This document shows, in pieces, positions 42,739 to 54,545 of a stretch of 64,000 nucleotides of DNA. A program made the translations under genes and the position numbers. Position 1 is the stretch's first letter, and the number at the start of each line of letters is the position of its first letter. The stretch spans positions 87,607,968 to 87,671,967 of the forward strand of contig CM024761.1 in assembly GCA_014218235.1 (NCBI GenBank), in the 5' to 3' direction. The stretch comes from Colocasia esculenta (lineage: Eukaryota; Streptophyta; Magnoliopsida; Alismatales; Araceae). The notes beneath the pieces were generated by a model, which was given only the letters and a program-made list of their open reading frames with translations, made no database searches and was not told where the DNA came from.

Positions 42739-45395
42739 TGTAAGGCCCCCAATTTCTGTGCATATTATATATGTTTTGATGTTTAAGTGTTCTACCCGAA
42801 ATCCCTTCTTAACATCAACATCCATTGACGTTAAGGGGTAGTTGACAGAAACACTTGTGTCGTTTACCTTGTGGGCAGAGGATGTAGATGTCAACATCGA
42901 TCGACGCCTATTTCTGGTTGACTACAGCTATGTGGCCGTTTACTTCTCCATCTGTGTTTGGGATTCCTGATCTGAAACTGACCTGTTTTCTCCGGAGTTT
43001 GATTAGGAAACCTATCCCCAACGGTCAGGACTCTTAAGACCTAGGTTTTCCCCGACCCTATTGCCTATATAACCTAGACATCTTGGTTAGGAGAGGGCCT
43101 TTGGTTCAGAAAAAGGTTTTCTAGGTTTTGGGGAGAGAAAGAGAGTTCTTGCGAGGGTTTGATCTGGCGATTGGAAGGCTCCACCGGCGATCTTCTGTGA
43201 CTGGGAGACTCTCCTGGAGGTGGAGGAGCTCTCCTAACGCCGGGGGATCAACTGTGCAAGCGTGGAGATCAGATCAAGGCGAAGAACATCACCTCTTTGG
43301 TTTGGTCGAGGAGGGCTTCATCGCCACAATTTGATCTCCAGAGGTTTTTAGTGAGGCAAGTAACTTAGGGGTTTCGTCCCTAGACCTATCACCTAGAGTT
43401 TAGATATTTTTCTAGATTTTTAATTCGTGTCCTGGACCCCCAAATTATGTGTTTTTTTGTGTTCGGTCTGCACTTTCTGTAGATAGGAGGTTGACAGCAA
43501 CCGTATTGCCGCCAAGTTCCTGAGTTAATAGTAATCGATTGTGCCGTTAACCCACCATGACGGCAAGCCCCTTACCGTCAAGTTCATATTTTTTTTTCTT
43601 TTCCAAAACTATGAATTAATCTGTGTGATGTGATTTTTGGGGATTTCTAGATGTTTTCATATGTTATAAAATTTTTGGTTGGTCATGTATGTTATTAGGT
43701 CAAACCATAAATTCCTATAAATTTTTTGATAATAATTACGAATTATAGAATTTTTATTATGGGAAAAATTGCATGTTTTGATAGGTCTAAACTCAGATTA
43801 AATAGATATGATGTATGATATTGTTACAGGAAATTTTCATGAACTTAGGGTTACTGTAGACATGTTTTGAGACTCTTAGATCCATCTATTCACTATCTAT
43901 CATGTTTAATTGGAATATCTTGTTAAATTGCATGAGATCTCTGTTAAATGTTAAAAATAAATATACTGGTTAGGAAAATTCTTAAAAATTAATTATATGA
44001 TATGTTCCATGTGTAGAGTTGGTTAAAATTTGGGACTATTCTAATATCTGTAAGTACTGTTTACAATTGTAAGGCATTAAAAGTCATATTAAGCATGATT
44101 ATCCAAGAAATAATATTTTTAGTGATTAGTAGCATGTTTAGATACTGTTATACGTGTTTAATACTGTTAGACATCCATGATATGTTTTGAAAACTGAAAT
44201 ATATGTGTTTGAATGGTATGCATATGAATGGACCAATAAGTGCATGTAAAATGATGTTAATCATGTGATTAATTGAGATAATGTGATTAAGTGAATATGT
44301 GCCGAAATTGACACTGCTACCATAGAAGGCTGTGAAGCCGTACTGTAGAAAAGTCCCTTATGGGAAGGCTCAATGTGTATGTGATATCCTGTGGGCATCA
44401 GGATGAAATCCTGGAGGTGGTCAAGTACCACTGGTTAGGGTGGAGAGGGCTTCTCTTCGGTTCTGCGTAGTTACCAAGATTCGTTACTATAATGCCTAGG
44501 TGATGGGTATGTGTTATGTGATATGTGTGTCCTTCTTTATAGTGGTTCGGACTATGTGTCACGGTAAAAGAAAGATAATGTGTAAAAATATTAAATATGT
44601 GTGAATGTGCAGTGTGTTCATGTGAACGTGATGTGCTAATGTGTTACAATGCGAAATAATGTGAAACCATGTGATCATGTTATATTTATGTTAAAACAGC
44701 AAGAAAAATGTGTGATTATGTGATATAAAAATAGGTGAAAAGTGATAGATATCATGCTAGGTTTGTTAATAACCATGTGTTTAATTCCATGATCAAGTTA
44801 AATAGGAAACATGTTGTGAATGAGTTGTATTTGATATCATGATTTAAGCTAACGCCATGTGTAGATTGCATGTTATATGTTACTTATTTGTACTTGTTTG
44901 TTATGAAATGAACCATGTGGTAAGATTACTATTGTTGTTAAAAGAATAGCATGAATGTGATATGTGTAAGGATGTGTCAATGGGTTACTTGCCGAGTTTT
45001 ATGTGAAGACTCATACTTGATTTAACATACAGGTGAGACAGGTGTCCCTGTGCTTGAGGAGGACATTGTGAGGAGCGACTCCGAGCGAGAGGAGTAGCGG
45101 AGCTTGTGGAGGATCATTTGCTAGATTGCACTTTCTTTTACTAGTATGTGGACAATGTTATGTTATGGACTTGTATAATTATGGACTCTGTTTATTTTCA
45201 TTGCTACTATATAGACTGTGGAATGTGTGTAATGATGATGGAATAAGAATCTCTTTCAATTCCGCTGTACTTCCTTTTGTTATTTATGTACATCTCTACC
45301 TACTGTGTTGTGTTGGGTACATGTCCCACTCTGATGGCACACTTTATATTGATGTGGATTGTTATAATCGTACCGGTATAAAGAGGGTCATTATA
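42739..45395 (+). repeat. Element D 3' LTR
   Basis: 2,657 bp after a polypurine tract (TAGGGGGAGAGGG). It starts TGTAAGGCCCCC and ends TTATA (CA in the 5' copy). A TATA box (TATATAA, 43066-43072) lies 156 bp downstream of imperfect half-site pairs at 42809/42827 and 42885/42903 (both offset 18). 44560-44980 is rich in ATGTG. ORFs inside show no product. Confidence 0.9.
43066..43072 (+). promoter_or_regulatory. Putative TATA box of LTR D
   Basis: TATATAA, followed by an AG-rich stretch; the best match in the LTR. Confidence 0.55.
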
Positions 45396-48207
45396 AAAAA
45401 TTCAAGATTTTGTGAAATTATGAGAAGGAGAGGCTTTCTTATGATGATAAAAACTTGAAAATAAATTGTTCAAGGATTTTTAATATGTTAAAGATATCAC
45501 ATTCAAATTCTTATCATCATTCTTTTGCAAATTTAATGGTTTGAGGAATAGAAAATAATGTTTGACCATTAGATGAATATGAAGAACCTAGATTACAATT
45601 TTATAGAATTAAAATATTCTTTTCCGAACAAATCATTCTTTCAAACCTTACTTAACCAAAGTAAGATGATTTCTCCAGGATAAATTCCAATCAGTATTGA
45701 AGTTAAACACTTTTAAAAGAAATGAGTTAGGTAAGTTGTTGATCATTTTTATTAAAGTAAAATTCTTGAAGTAAAAGTAATGAGCAGTCAGATTAGTAAA
45801 TCTTGTTCACTCAAGTACACATGCTTTTTACACACTTGAGTCCCTGGTTACTTAATATTACTATTCATTCTGTTTGAAGGGGTTAATGAAGACCTTTTGA
45901 CATGAAAATATACGTTTATGAGATGCCAATATTCCCAGTTACTCAGTCAACATAGATTTTGAATATCTTGATTAAACCCCTTAGAACAGAGATAGCATGA
46001 CACTTTATGACATACATGGCTCATCACTTTTTGTGAAGGTGTGTAGTTTCTCAGTATGCATGCCATTGCTCTATCAAAAGAGACTTGAAATTTGATGAAT
46101 ACAAGAATTGGACACAACTTTAGCCTTTATCAAACCCAAAAGAAATGTGTAAAGACAATACTGAATTGGACACTATGCAACCAAAGAAATCAATGTGCTT
46201 TTGAATTTCAGAGGATAAAAGAATGTTGACTTGAAGGATATGTTAAGACCATTAAAAATGCATTCCTGGTTATTTTCAGAAAATGTAATGGTCAGGTTGT
46301 GAATTACATACCCATCAAATCACTAAATTATTTTTGGTCTGGTGAAAGAAAAATCAGTGAAGTCTTTAGTTCCCCTTGAATTATTGACTTGATCAAATTT
46401 TCATCAAAAATAAAGATTGTCCTTCTTCAATATGGAATTCACAAAGAGATTAAATGAGAATAACTTGAAGCAGATTGAAGAATTTGATGACGAACATTGA
46501 AGAGGTGTGTCGACACAAAAAGTGATATGTGTTGACACAGAACTTGAGAAATGATCACTCTCAAATAAGAAATAGTGGTCTGGTGTCGACACTACACTGA
46601 TTATGTGTCGACCTGATTCTGAAATAGAACAGTCATTGAAATTTCTTCAACAAATCTGATCAAAACTGCAACTTGTTCTCAAATAGCTCATGTCCAAGCA
46701 TTGTTGCCTCCTTTCCAAAAAACAATCACTCTTCTCAAATTTATTGCTCCCCCTCAAAATGTGCATGAGTAAAATAAATGATATGCAAATGATGCACAAT
46801 TAAATTTGCACGTAATTTCAGCATTCAGTCAAACAAGATTAACATGAAATATAGGAATATGAACTAGCAATCATAGTGCAAACACATGCATTTAGACAAG
46901 GAAGATCATTAGTACTTGGTGGAGGATTTTCCTCAACACTTAATGATAGTTTCCAGACAAGCCTAACTTGTCCTTCCACAGTTCACCATTTGATATACCA
47001 ATTAATCTTTGCATAAGAGTCCCAATTAATTTCAGTTTCCAAGAAACTTTTAGTGCATTTTGCAAATTCCAAGCTCTCTTCTTAAAGATGTGAATCTGTC
47101 CTCTGCCAAAAATTTTGTAAAAATGTCAGCCACTTGTTTTTTTGTAGGAATGAATTCCAATTCAATGTTTTATTAGCAACCTCGTCCCTCAAAAAATGAT
47201 GTCTGATTTCAATATGTTTGGTTCTTGAATGTTGAATTGGGTTTTTAGAAAGATTGATAGTGCTAGTATTATCACACATGATAGATGTGCATCCAATGTC
47301 TATGTTGTAATCAAGCAATTGACTTTTGATCCACAACACTTGAGCTGCACAACTCCTTGAAGCAACATATTCAGCTTCTATAGTGGAGAGTGAAACTGAA
47401 TGTTGCTTCTTGGATGCCCATGTTACCATGCAACCTCCTAGAAATTGACAGAACCCACTAGTGCTCAATCTATCAAGTTTGCATCCAGCATAGTCAGCAT
47501 CAGAATAGGAAATCAAATCAATATGGCAACCAGCTGGGTACCATAAACCCAATTCACATGTACCACAAAGATATCTAAAAATTCTCTTAACAACAAGCAA
47601 ATGACTTTCTTTGGGACTAGATTGAAATCTAACACAAAGACAAACACTAAAATGTATGTCAGGTCTACTTGCAGTAAGATATAAAAGTGATCCAATCATA
47701 CCTCTGTATTGCTTTGCATCAATCAATTTACCTTTCTCATCACTGTCCAATTTTATACTTGTGCTCATAGGAGTGGATGTTGGCTTGGCTTGTTCAAACT
47801 GAAATCTTTTTAGCAGCTTTTTGACATATTTTGTTTGATTGATAAAAAAATCCATCTTTAAATTGTTTGACCTGCAAGCCAAGGAAAAACTATAATTCTC
47901 CCATAAGACTCATTTCAAACTCACTGTGCATGTGGTTTGAAAATTCTTCACACAGTGAAGGATTTGTGGAACCAAAAATGATATCATCCACATATACCTG
48001 AACTACAATTATGTGATTGTGGACATATTTTGTGAAGAGAGTTTGGTCCACCTTACCTCTGGAATAATTCTTACTAACCAAGAAATTGCTCAACCTGTCA
48101 TACCACACTCTTGGAGTCTGTTTCAATCCATAAAGAGCTTTGTGCAATTTGTAAACATGGTTAGGTTTATCATGAACTTCAAATCTAGGTGGTTGTGCAA
48201 CAAAAAC
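45396..48207 (-). mobile_element. copia-3: Ty1/copia pol remnant and 3' region
   Basis: The RT and RNase H of a copia element on the minus strand (47050-48207), followed leftward by a non-coding 3' region (45396-47049). It is cut at the right by copia LTR4 and at the left by element D. In the 3' region I see a polypurine-like GAGGGGGAGCAATAAA (minus strand, about 46745-46760) and two palindrome pairs (46507/46529 and 46583/46605, both offset 22). No LTR edge is evident. Confidence 0.82.
47050..48207 (-). pseudogene. copia-3 reverse transcriptase and RNase H
   Basis: From the right: FVAQPPRFEVHDKPNHVYKL, then YGLKQTPRVWYDRLSNFL and VQVYVDDIIFGSTN with the catalytic YVDD; frame change at about 47885; then MIGSLLYLTASRPDIHFSV, YSDADYAGCKLDRLSTSGFC, SLSTIEAEYVA and RTKHIEIRHHFLRD, the copia RNase H block. 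It ends LRRELGICKMH near 47050. At least two frameshifts. The integrase lies beyond LTR4 and later inserts, outside the window. Confidence 0.9.
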
Positions 48208-48368
48208 TGTAGGATCGAATTCATAGTATGAACAGATCTAGAAGGGGGGGGGGGGGGGGGGGGGTTGAGTAGATCTAACACCAAATTATGCGGAAGCTTA
48301 AGTAATTCAAAGAACACTTCGATTTATAGATCTATTTGACAGAAACTATTACTGATCTGATGTGTATA
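48208..48368 (-). repeat. copia LTR4, PBS-proximal fragment
   Basis: Starts TGTAGGATCG at 48208 and follows LTR2 and LTR3 (CTAGAAG, a 21-G run, TTGAGTAGATCTAACACC, ATGCGGAAGCTTAAGTAATTC) for 161 bp until element H begins. It sits inside the copia-3 RT codons. Its remainder should lie beyond H and C. Confidence 0.85.
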
Positions 48369-50605
48369 TGTAAGACCCGACCCTCATGGGCCCTTGGCCC
48401 TGTCCTCAGGGTCGCAACGGGGGAGCCCGTCGCATTCTGGTCACGACGGGGGTGGGCGTCGCATTTTTGTCCCACCGTATGAAGGCATCACGACTGCTTT
48501 TCTGACCGACTTGACCGCTGCCCTGTCTGTCAGAATGGCCTTGTCGGGTGTCAGGTGCATACAACATTGATGCGACCTAGTCAGCCATCGCGTTCTTATT
48601 TCCCGGTCTTCGAGGTTTGACCACTTTTGGTGTCGCGCCATGGGTGGCCGTCGCGACATGGTCATGACGCTTAGGGGCGTCGCGACATTCTCGTTGTCAC
48701 ACCGAGCCGACCGGTCGCGTCTTGGGGCCCATCGGTTTAAAACCAAGGCCCGCGCCCCATTTTCCCCTCTCTCCCTTTTCTTCTTCTCCTTCCTTCTTCT
48801 TCTTCCTCCTCCAAGCTCTCTCTTCTCCGGTGGTTTCTCGACGTCCTTGAGGTGCTCGTGGTGGGAGGTGATGCCCCGTTCGTGTAGGCGGCGTGATCGT
48901 GGAGCTTGGAGCGAGGAGGAGGTGGCCATTCCGATGTGAAGGCCCCAACGGGTCGGCTCTACTCTTGGAGGCAGGGACCCTTGACTCCTCTTGTTCTAAG
49001 CATGCTCCTTTCCCTCGTGAGATGGTGATTTCTCCGTGGTTTGGGGTTGTGGGGTGTGAGGATCATGCTCGTGATGAGTGAGGTTTCCTTCGACCGTAGA
49101 TTCCTTGTAATCCATGTTTTGTGGGGTTTGAGGGTGGTTTGTATGATTTAAAAGCTTTCCTACATGTTTAGCATGATCCCCCTCCCCCTTGTGGTGTGTT
49201 TGTATCAGTTTTGGGGCGGTCCTTTGGAAGACTGCACCGGGACGCCCCTCGGCTGAGAACGCGACCACTATAGAGGTCGCGACCGGCTAGGCCGCCGCGA
49301 CATCATCACGATGCTCTTGGGCGTCGTGACATGGTCGTGACAGCTTGAGCTGTCGTAACAGTGTCACGACGGCGCGATGCATCGCGACAACAGTAGAGAT
49401 AGGTAAATCTTATGGAGTTTCATTTTCCATGGAGTCTTCGCCGTTTCCGCTTGTTACTGTACCCATGGCACCAGTGCTAGTCCCCTAGTACGGTCCTACA
49501 CTAGTCGTTTGCCCATTGCTTGGCACTTGAGGGCTTGTCCCGTGAGAGAGGTTGTTACCGTTGCCTGGGACCCCCATCCCCGCGCGCCTGTTGAGAGAGT
49601 ACTCCGGGAGACAGGCGTGCTCGAGTCACAGACTCTGGAGCGGAGGGGAAAATGGTGGTTAGGACAGCGGCGTTGAGTCGTTTGCAGAGCTCTCGTGGTT
49701 GGTCTAGGACGCCGAAGTCATTTGGAGTTCGTCTCGGCATAGGCCAGTCAGTTCTTTTCTCACTGCCTCACTCTTTGTGGCCCCGGAACCGCTTAGAGGG
49801 GCCAGGCGTGGGACCGTAGTCCGGCCAGACTACGGCGGTTACTGTTGTGTTGCTTATATTCTGCCTCACTCTGACGAGGCGTGGAGGTGGGGACCTGGGT
49901 CGAGGATAAGATGTTAGTGGACGCACTTTACCGGTTGACTAGTGGTAGTGTTTTCCGTAGCTAGTGTCTCTTGTCCAAGTAGGGTTCTCTCTATCTGTGT
50001 TGCCAGCCGTGTGGTGGTCACGTCGTGCAGGTTCTCCGGAGTTTCTGACGTGTTGTCCTCCCGTTCCGTTGCTAGTTGATAGCTTCACTTCCGCACTTTT
50101 CTTTGTAGGTAGAAGATATAACTGTTGTTATTTAATTATATATATGTTCTTCTGCCTGTTAGAGCGAGTAGGAGATTGGTAATCCCTACTGAGCTTCTGT
50201 TGTGAAGCTCATCTCTCCTTTTTCAAGTGAGGCTTCTCAGCAGCGGCAGGACGCGCGCCGAGCGGAGGAGACGGGGCGATATTCGTCATCCCCGTAGCTA
50301 GCAGTGGTTCCCCATTTCAGTTGTACGTCACCCTCGGGGTATGCCTCTAAAGGACTTGTCCTTCCCTTGTCTTTACTTATACTAGTGTGTGTGTGTTGGG
50401 ACTCTACCTAGAGCGATACGCAGTGGTCTCGCTCTCCTTTCTATTTCCGTGTGTGTGCTTCTAGTTCTATGGTTGACGTCTATTTCCCTTACATCTTCTA
50501 TTAGACTCGTGTTATAGCCCTTCCAAGTCCCCAGATCTGTGGGCGACGACCGTAAAAATGGGGTCCTCGGCTTGGGCCGAGCGTCGGGTTCTCAGGGTCG
50601 TTACG
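48369..50605 (+). repeat. Element H 5' LTR
   Basis: 2,237 bp, TGTAAGACCCGACC to GTTACG (final CA decayed to CG). Half-site pairs at 48411/48429, 48440/48458 and 49258/49276 (all offset 18) with more CG-rich copies to about 48725. A TTTAAAA stretch at 48731 followed by a long CT-rich run (48750-48820) resembles a promoter and leader. Confidence 0.85.
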
Positions 50606-50607
50606 GT

Positions 50608-50619
50608 TGGTATCAGAGC
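50608..50619 (+). other. Primer-binding site of element H
   Basis: TGGTATCAGAGC, complementary to initiator-Met tRNA. Confidence 0.92.
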
Positions 50620-50742
50620 TAGAGTCTAACAGGACTTGTAGCAGATTTAAATTGCAACAAAAAGTCCCAACAGTAGTACAAGTACACTGCTAGTCGCCCG
50701 AGTTGGTATTTTTAACTTTGTTGGTTGTGTGCCGTGCAGGAA

Positions 50743-52225
50743 ATGGCTCCGCGCAGGCATAGACAGGCCAGAGAACTGATGGAGCAGTAGGATGAGTCGG
50801 ATATGCCCGCGCAGGGGTAGGTTCAGGAGAATGTGTTAGTAGAGGAGTCTGTGGCACAACCTCAGGGAGCAGCGGTAGCAACAGCAGCAGGCGGGCATCA
50901 GTAGCAGTGGTACCAGCCTCAGCCACAGCAGTACGCAGATTGGTTCCCCATGGCTGAGCAGTTCTTCAAGACCCTGTACCAGGGAGCGTGGCAGCCTGGG
51001 CAGGCAGTAGCAGGAGGCCAGCCTCCAGTACCTCCCCCAGTACCAGAGCAGCAGGAAGATCTGCAGGTGGAGTAGCCAGTAGTTCAGCAAGCGTCAGGTA
51101 CTGGGAGTAGCCGGGCTGGTCGGAGGAGGATGACTATCACTGAGGATAGGACCACCCTCTTGGAGAGGTTCTTGCATCTCCGACCATCGATGTTTTTCGG
51201 TGAGTATGATCCAGACAAGGTAGAGAGTTGGACACATGAGTTGGAGCGCACATTCGAGAGTATGGAGTGCGCCGAGGAGGACCAGGTCAGACTGGCAGTG
51301 TATCAGCTCAAGGGGCCAGCCCATGAGTGGTGGAGAGTTCAACAGCAGACCCACTTTCTAGGGTAGCATTTGGATCAGATCACGTGGCAGTGATTTTTGG
51401 GGGTGTTTCACGGCGAGTATTTTTCTGACTACGCTCGACGTGAGAGACGAGATCAGTTTCATGAGTTGGTTCAGGGCGATCTCACAGTTACTCAGTACCA
51501 TCAGAGGTTTGTTCGGTTGCTGAGGCATGTTCCCCATGTTGCCGGCAGCGAGCAGGCTTGTGCAGGGAGGTTTATTGCAGGACTGAGGCCAGATTTGAGG
51601 TGGGGCGTGACTGCTCATATGTGTGCCACCTTGGGAGAGGCCATGGCTAGGGCCACCGCCTTGGAGAGAGAGACCTAGTAGCCCCAATAGTAGCAGCAGG
51701 GAGGAGTTTCTTCTAGGTCCTCATCGTACCACCATCCCGCAGATAGTCGTGGCAGTGCGACTTCTTCGTCTTCGGGCTCGGGCAGTTCGGGCAGTTCCGG
51801 TCTGCGCTCGAAGTTCATGCAGATGACTACTCGCGGGGGTGGACGGAGTCGGCAGCAGAAGCGTCAATCGAGGCTTGTAGAGCAGTCAGTCCAGCAGGGA
51901 GCTGAGCAGGGCAGGAAGGAGGCAGTCTATTACACTTGTGGTTTACCGGGCCACTTCAGGAGGGATTGCCCGATGGGGCAAGTCCAACAGCCAGTGCAGT
52001 ACACACAATAGCTACCACAGTATCAGTTCCCTCCTTAGCAGTAGGCACCTCGTTAGCAGCAACCGGGGCAGTATCATTTTCAACCTCAGCAGTTTCAGCC
52101 ATACCAGCAGCAGTAGCAGTGTCCGCAGCACCAGCAGCCGCTGCAGCAGTAGCTGCCCCAGCAGGCGCTGCAGTGTGGGCATGGACGTGGTCGTGTGATG
52201 GCTCTTACCAGGGAGTAGGCCGAAG
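50743..52225 (+). pseudogene. Element H gag
   Basis: Starts MAPRRHRQARELMEQ then TAG. After a Gln/Pro-rich region come FLHLRPSMFFGEYDPDKVES and VRLAVYQLKGPAHEWWRV, then YRQ-free core HRE-like EYFSDYARRERRDQFHEL and RFVRLLRHVPHVAGSE, the gypsy gag fold. The zinc knuckle reads YYTCGLPGHFRRDC, so its first cysteine is lost. A Gln-rich tail follows. More than ten TAG codons, nearly all inside Gln-rich runs where CAG would be expected. Confidence 0.87.
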
Positions 52226-52760
52226 TGTCGAACCTGGTTATAGGTACCTTGCCTATCCTTGGTAGAGCTGCTCATGTTTTGGTTGATCCCGTGCTTCCCT
52301 TTGTTTTGCTTCTGAGGAGTTTTACGAGTCTCTGGTTCATCACACCCCTGAGAGGCAGTGTGATGTGATGGTCAATCTCCCGTTCAGTGATTACATGCAT
52401 TCTTTTAGTTACCTGGAGGGCGTCACAGTTGAGGTCCAGGGACACCAGTTGCCGGCCCGATTGTACGCGTTGCAGCTTCATGCCTTTGCCGTCATCCTGG
52501 GCATGGACTGGTTGGAGGCTCACTCAGCGGTGGTGGATTGTCAGCAGAAGACAGTTCAGTTTGAGATACCTGGAGTGCCTATTCTCTACTTCCGAGGTAT
52601 CCGGTCTATCTGTCAACCTTTTATTTCCTTCTATAGAGCTGTCGTTTGATCTGTGATGTTTGTGTGGCATATCTTGCTTCTATTTGTTCCTTGGAGCCTA
52701 GCGGGTCGTCGGTTTTTGATGTGCCTATTGTTTGTGAGTTCTCTGATGTTTTCCCAGAGG
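52226..52760 (+). pseudogene. Element H aspartic protease
   Basis: LVIGTLPILGRAAHVLVD leads into the active site, but the frame shifts directly after the Asp, so the DTG triad is destroyed. The C-terminal part is clear in another frame: LYALQLHAFAVILGMDWLEA then HSAVVDCQQ. The pre-RT stretch (CEFSDVFPEDLLGLPPKREV) follows. Confidence 0.8.
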
Positions 52761-53660
52761 ATCTACTTGGGTTACCGCCTAAGCGGGAGGTAGAGTTCTC
52801 TATCAGCTTTTCCTGGTATGATGCCTTTATCTAAGGCACCTTACCGGATGGCTCCGGCTGAGTTGCGCGAGCTGAAGCGCCAGTTGCAAGGGTTGCTTGA
52901 GCTGGGTTTCATCCATCCAAGTCATTTGCCGTGGGGAGCGCCAGTGCTGTTCGTGAGGAAGAAAGATGGAAGCTTGAGGTTGTGCATCGTTTATAGGCAG
53001 CTGAACCAGGTAACAATGAAGAACAAGTATCCGTTGCCCAGGATCGATGACTTGTTTGACCAGTTGCAGCCAGCCAAGGTGTTCTCGAAGATTGACTTGA
53101 GATCAGGCTACTACTAGTTGAGGATCAGAGAGTTAGATATTGGCATGACAACCTTCCATTCTAGGTACGGTCACTTTGAGTTTGTCGTGATGCCGTTTGG
53201 GCTCATGAATGCACCTGCATTTTTTTTGGATTTGATGCACAGGGTGTTCAGTGAGTACCTGGACAAGTTTGTGGTCATCTTTGTAGATGACATTTTGGTC
53301 TACTGGACTTCTGAGGAGGAGCATGAGGAGCATCTGAGGATCATGCTGGAGACATTGTAGAGTCACCAACTTTATGCCAAGTTTGACAAGTGCGAATTTT
53401 GGCTGAGGGAGGTGCACTTTCTCGGGCATGTGATCTCAGGTTCTGGTGTGGCAGTGGACACTGCCAAGGTTGAGGCAGTGTTGTCTTGGGAACAGCCCAC
53501 TTCAGTGTCAGAGGTTCGTAGCTTTTTGGGTTTGGCAGGCTATTACAGGAGGTTCATCCAGGATTTTTCTAGGATTGCAGAGCCGTTGACCAGATTGACC
53601 AGACTTGAGGCTAGATTTGTTTGGACAGAGGACTGCGAGCGGAGTTTCCAGGAGATGAAG
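52761..53660 (+). pseudogene. Element H reverse transcriptase
   Basis: APYRMAPAELRELKRQL, PVLFVRKKDGSLRLCIVYRQ (the usual Asp of CIDYR is Val here), FSKIDLRSGYY, VMPFGLMNAPAFF and VVIFVDDILVY with the catalytic FVDD, then HFLGHVISGSGVAVD and SFLGLAGYYRRFI. TAG codons at about 53116 and 53358, and a frameshift near 52815. Confidence 0.9.
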
Positions 53661-54545
53661 ATGAGGTTGACTTCAGTGCCAGTGTTGGTCTTGCCATCAG
53701 GTAGCAGGGGTTTTGTGGTCTACATCGACGCGTCGAGGTCAGGTTTGGGTGCAGTGCTGATGCATCATGGTGGGGTCGTCGCTTATGCTTCTCGATAGTT
53801 GAAGAAGCATTATGAGAACTACCCTACCCACGACTTGGAGTTGGCAGTAGTGGTGTTCGCTCTGAAGTTGTGGAGGCACTATTTGTATGGTGAGGAATTT
53901 GAGAACTTCACTGACCATCAGAGTTTGCAGTATATTTTCACTCAGAAGGATTTGAATTTGAGGCAGCGCAGATGGATAGAGTACTTGAAGGACTACGACC
54001 TTACCCTCTCCTATCACCCAAGAAGGGCTAACGTCGTAGCAGATGCTTTGAGCAGGTGTGTTCGCTTGAGTTCGTTGATGGTCAGAGAGTGGAGGCTGTT
54101 TGAGGACTTGTCTCAGAGAGTTTTCTACCCTTCGAGGTGCAGGGATCATGCAGTCATGACCAATTTGTCAGTTCGCCTGTCAGTGTACCGTCAGGTGCTG
54201 GAGGCACAGTAGGCAGACTCAGGGTTGACAGATTTTTTGGAGATGCTAGATGTTGAGCTAGATGAGGACAGTGAGGTCAGGTTCAGAGGCAGATTGTATG
54301 TTCTCTGTGATGCGCACCATGCACTGTTGTCAGAGGCACACTGATCGAGGTTTGCTGTTCATCCTGGTTCCACCAAGATGTATCATAACTTGAGGAGGTT
54401 CTTCTGGTGGCCAGGGATGAAGAGGGGTGTGGCAGAGTTTGTCGCTCGGTGCCTTACCTGTCAGCAGGTGAAGGCTGAGCATCAGCGTCCGGGAGGTGAG
54501 CTGCAGTCGTTGCCCATTCCCGAGTGGAAGTGGGACGACATCACC
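53661..54545 (+). pseudogene. Element H RNase H and integrase zinc region
   Basis: VVYIDASRSGLGAVLMHHGG, then NYPTHDLELAVVVFALKLWR, FTDHQSLQYIF and YHPRRANVVADALSR form RNase H. The integrase HHCC region is SRFAVHPGSTKMYHNLRRFF and VARCLTCQQVKAEHQRP. Coding stops at 54545 where element C begins with TGTCACGCCC. TAG codons at 53798 and 54210 and a TGA near 54342 interrupt it. Confidence 0.88.

Larger units (their letters stand above)
37743..45395 (+). mobile_element. Element D: Tekay/Del-like chromovirus
   Basis: Only the last 77 bp of the 5' LTR remain (37743-37819), the rest replaced by C'. PBS, gag, protease, RT, RNase H, integrase with chromodomain, PPT and a full 3' LTR (42739-45395) follow on the plus strand. 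Nonsense codons are mostly TAG. Domain order and chromodomain identify a chromovirus; the 2.66-kb LTR fits the Tekay/Del branch. Confidence 0.9.
48369..54545 (+). mobile_element. Element H: chromovirus-like Ty3/gypsy element, 5' portion
   Basis: 5' LTR 48369-50605, PBS 50608-50619, gag from 50743, then protease, RT, RNase H and the integrase zinc region, interrupted by element C at 54546 just after the codons for WKWDDIT. The rest is outside the window. It has the highest load of TAG codons here, at least fifteen in gag and pol. Confidence 0.9.

Noticed and set aside
48441..48929. Arg/Lys-rich minus-strand ORF of 162 codons in LTR H
   Set aside because: It is the complement of the CT-rich leader and CG-rich half-site array; low complexity explains its composition.
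50743..54343. TAG as a reassigned codon (amber read-through) because so many TAGs stand at Gln positions
   Set aside because: TGA at Arg positions, lost zinc-knuckle cysteines, frameshifts and a destroyed protease site in the same element point to mutational decay of silenced DNA.
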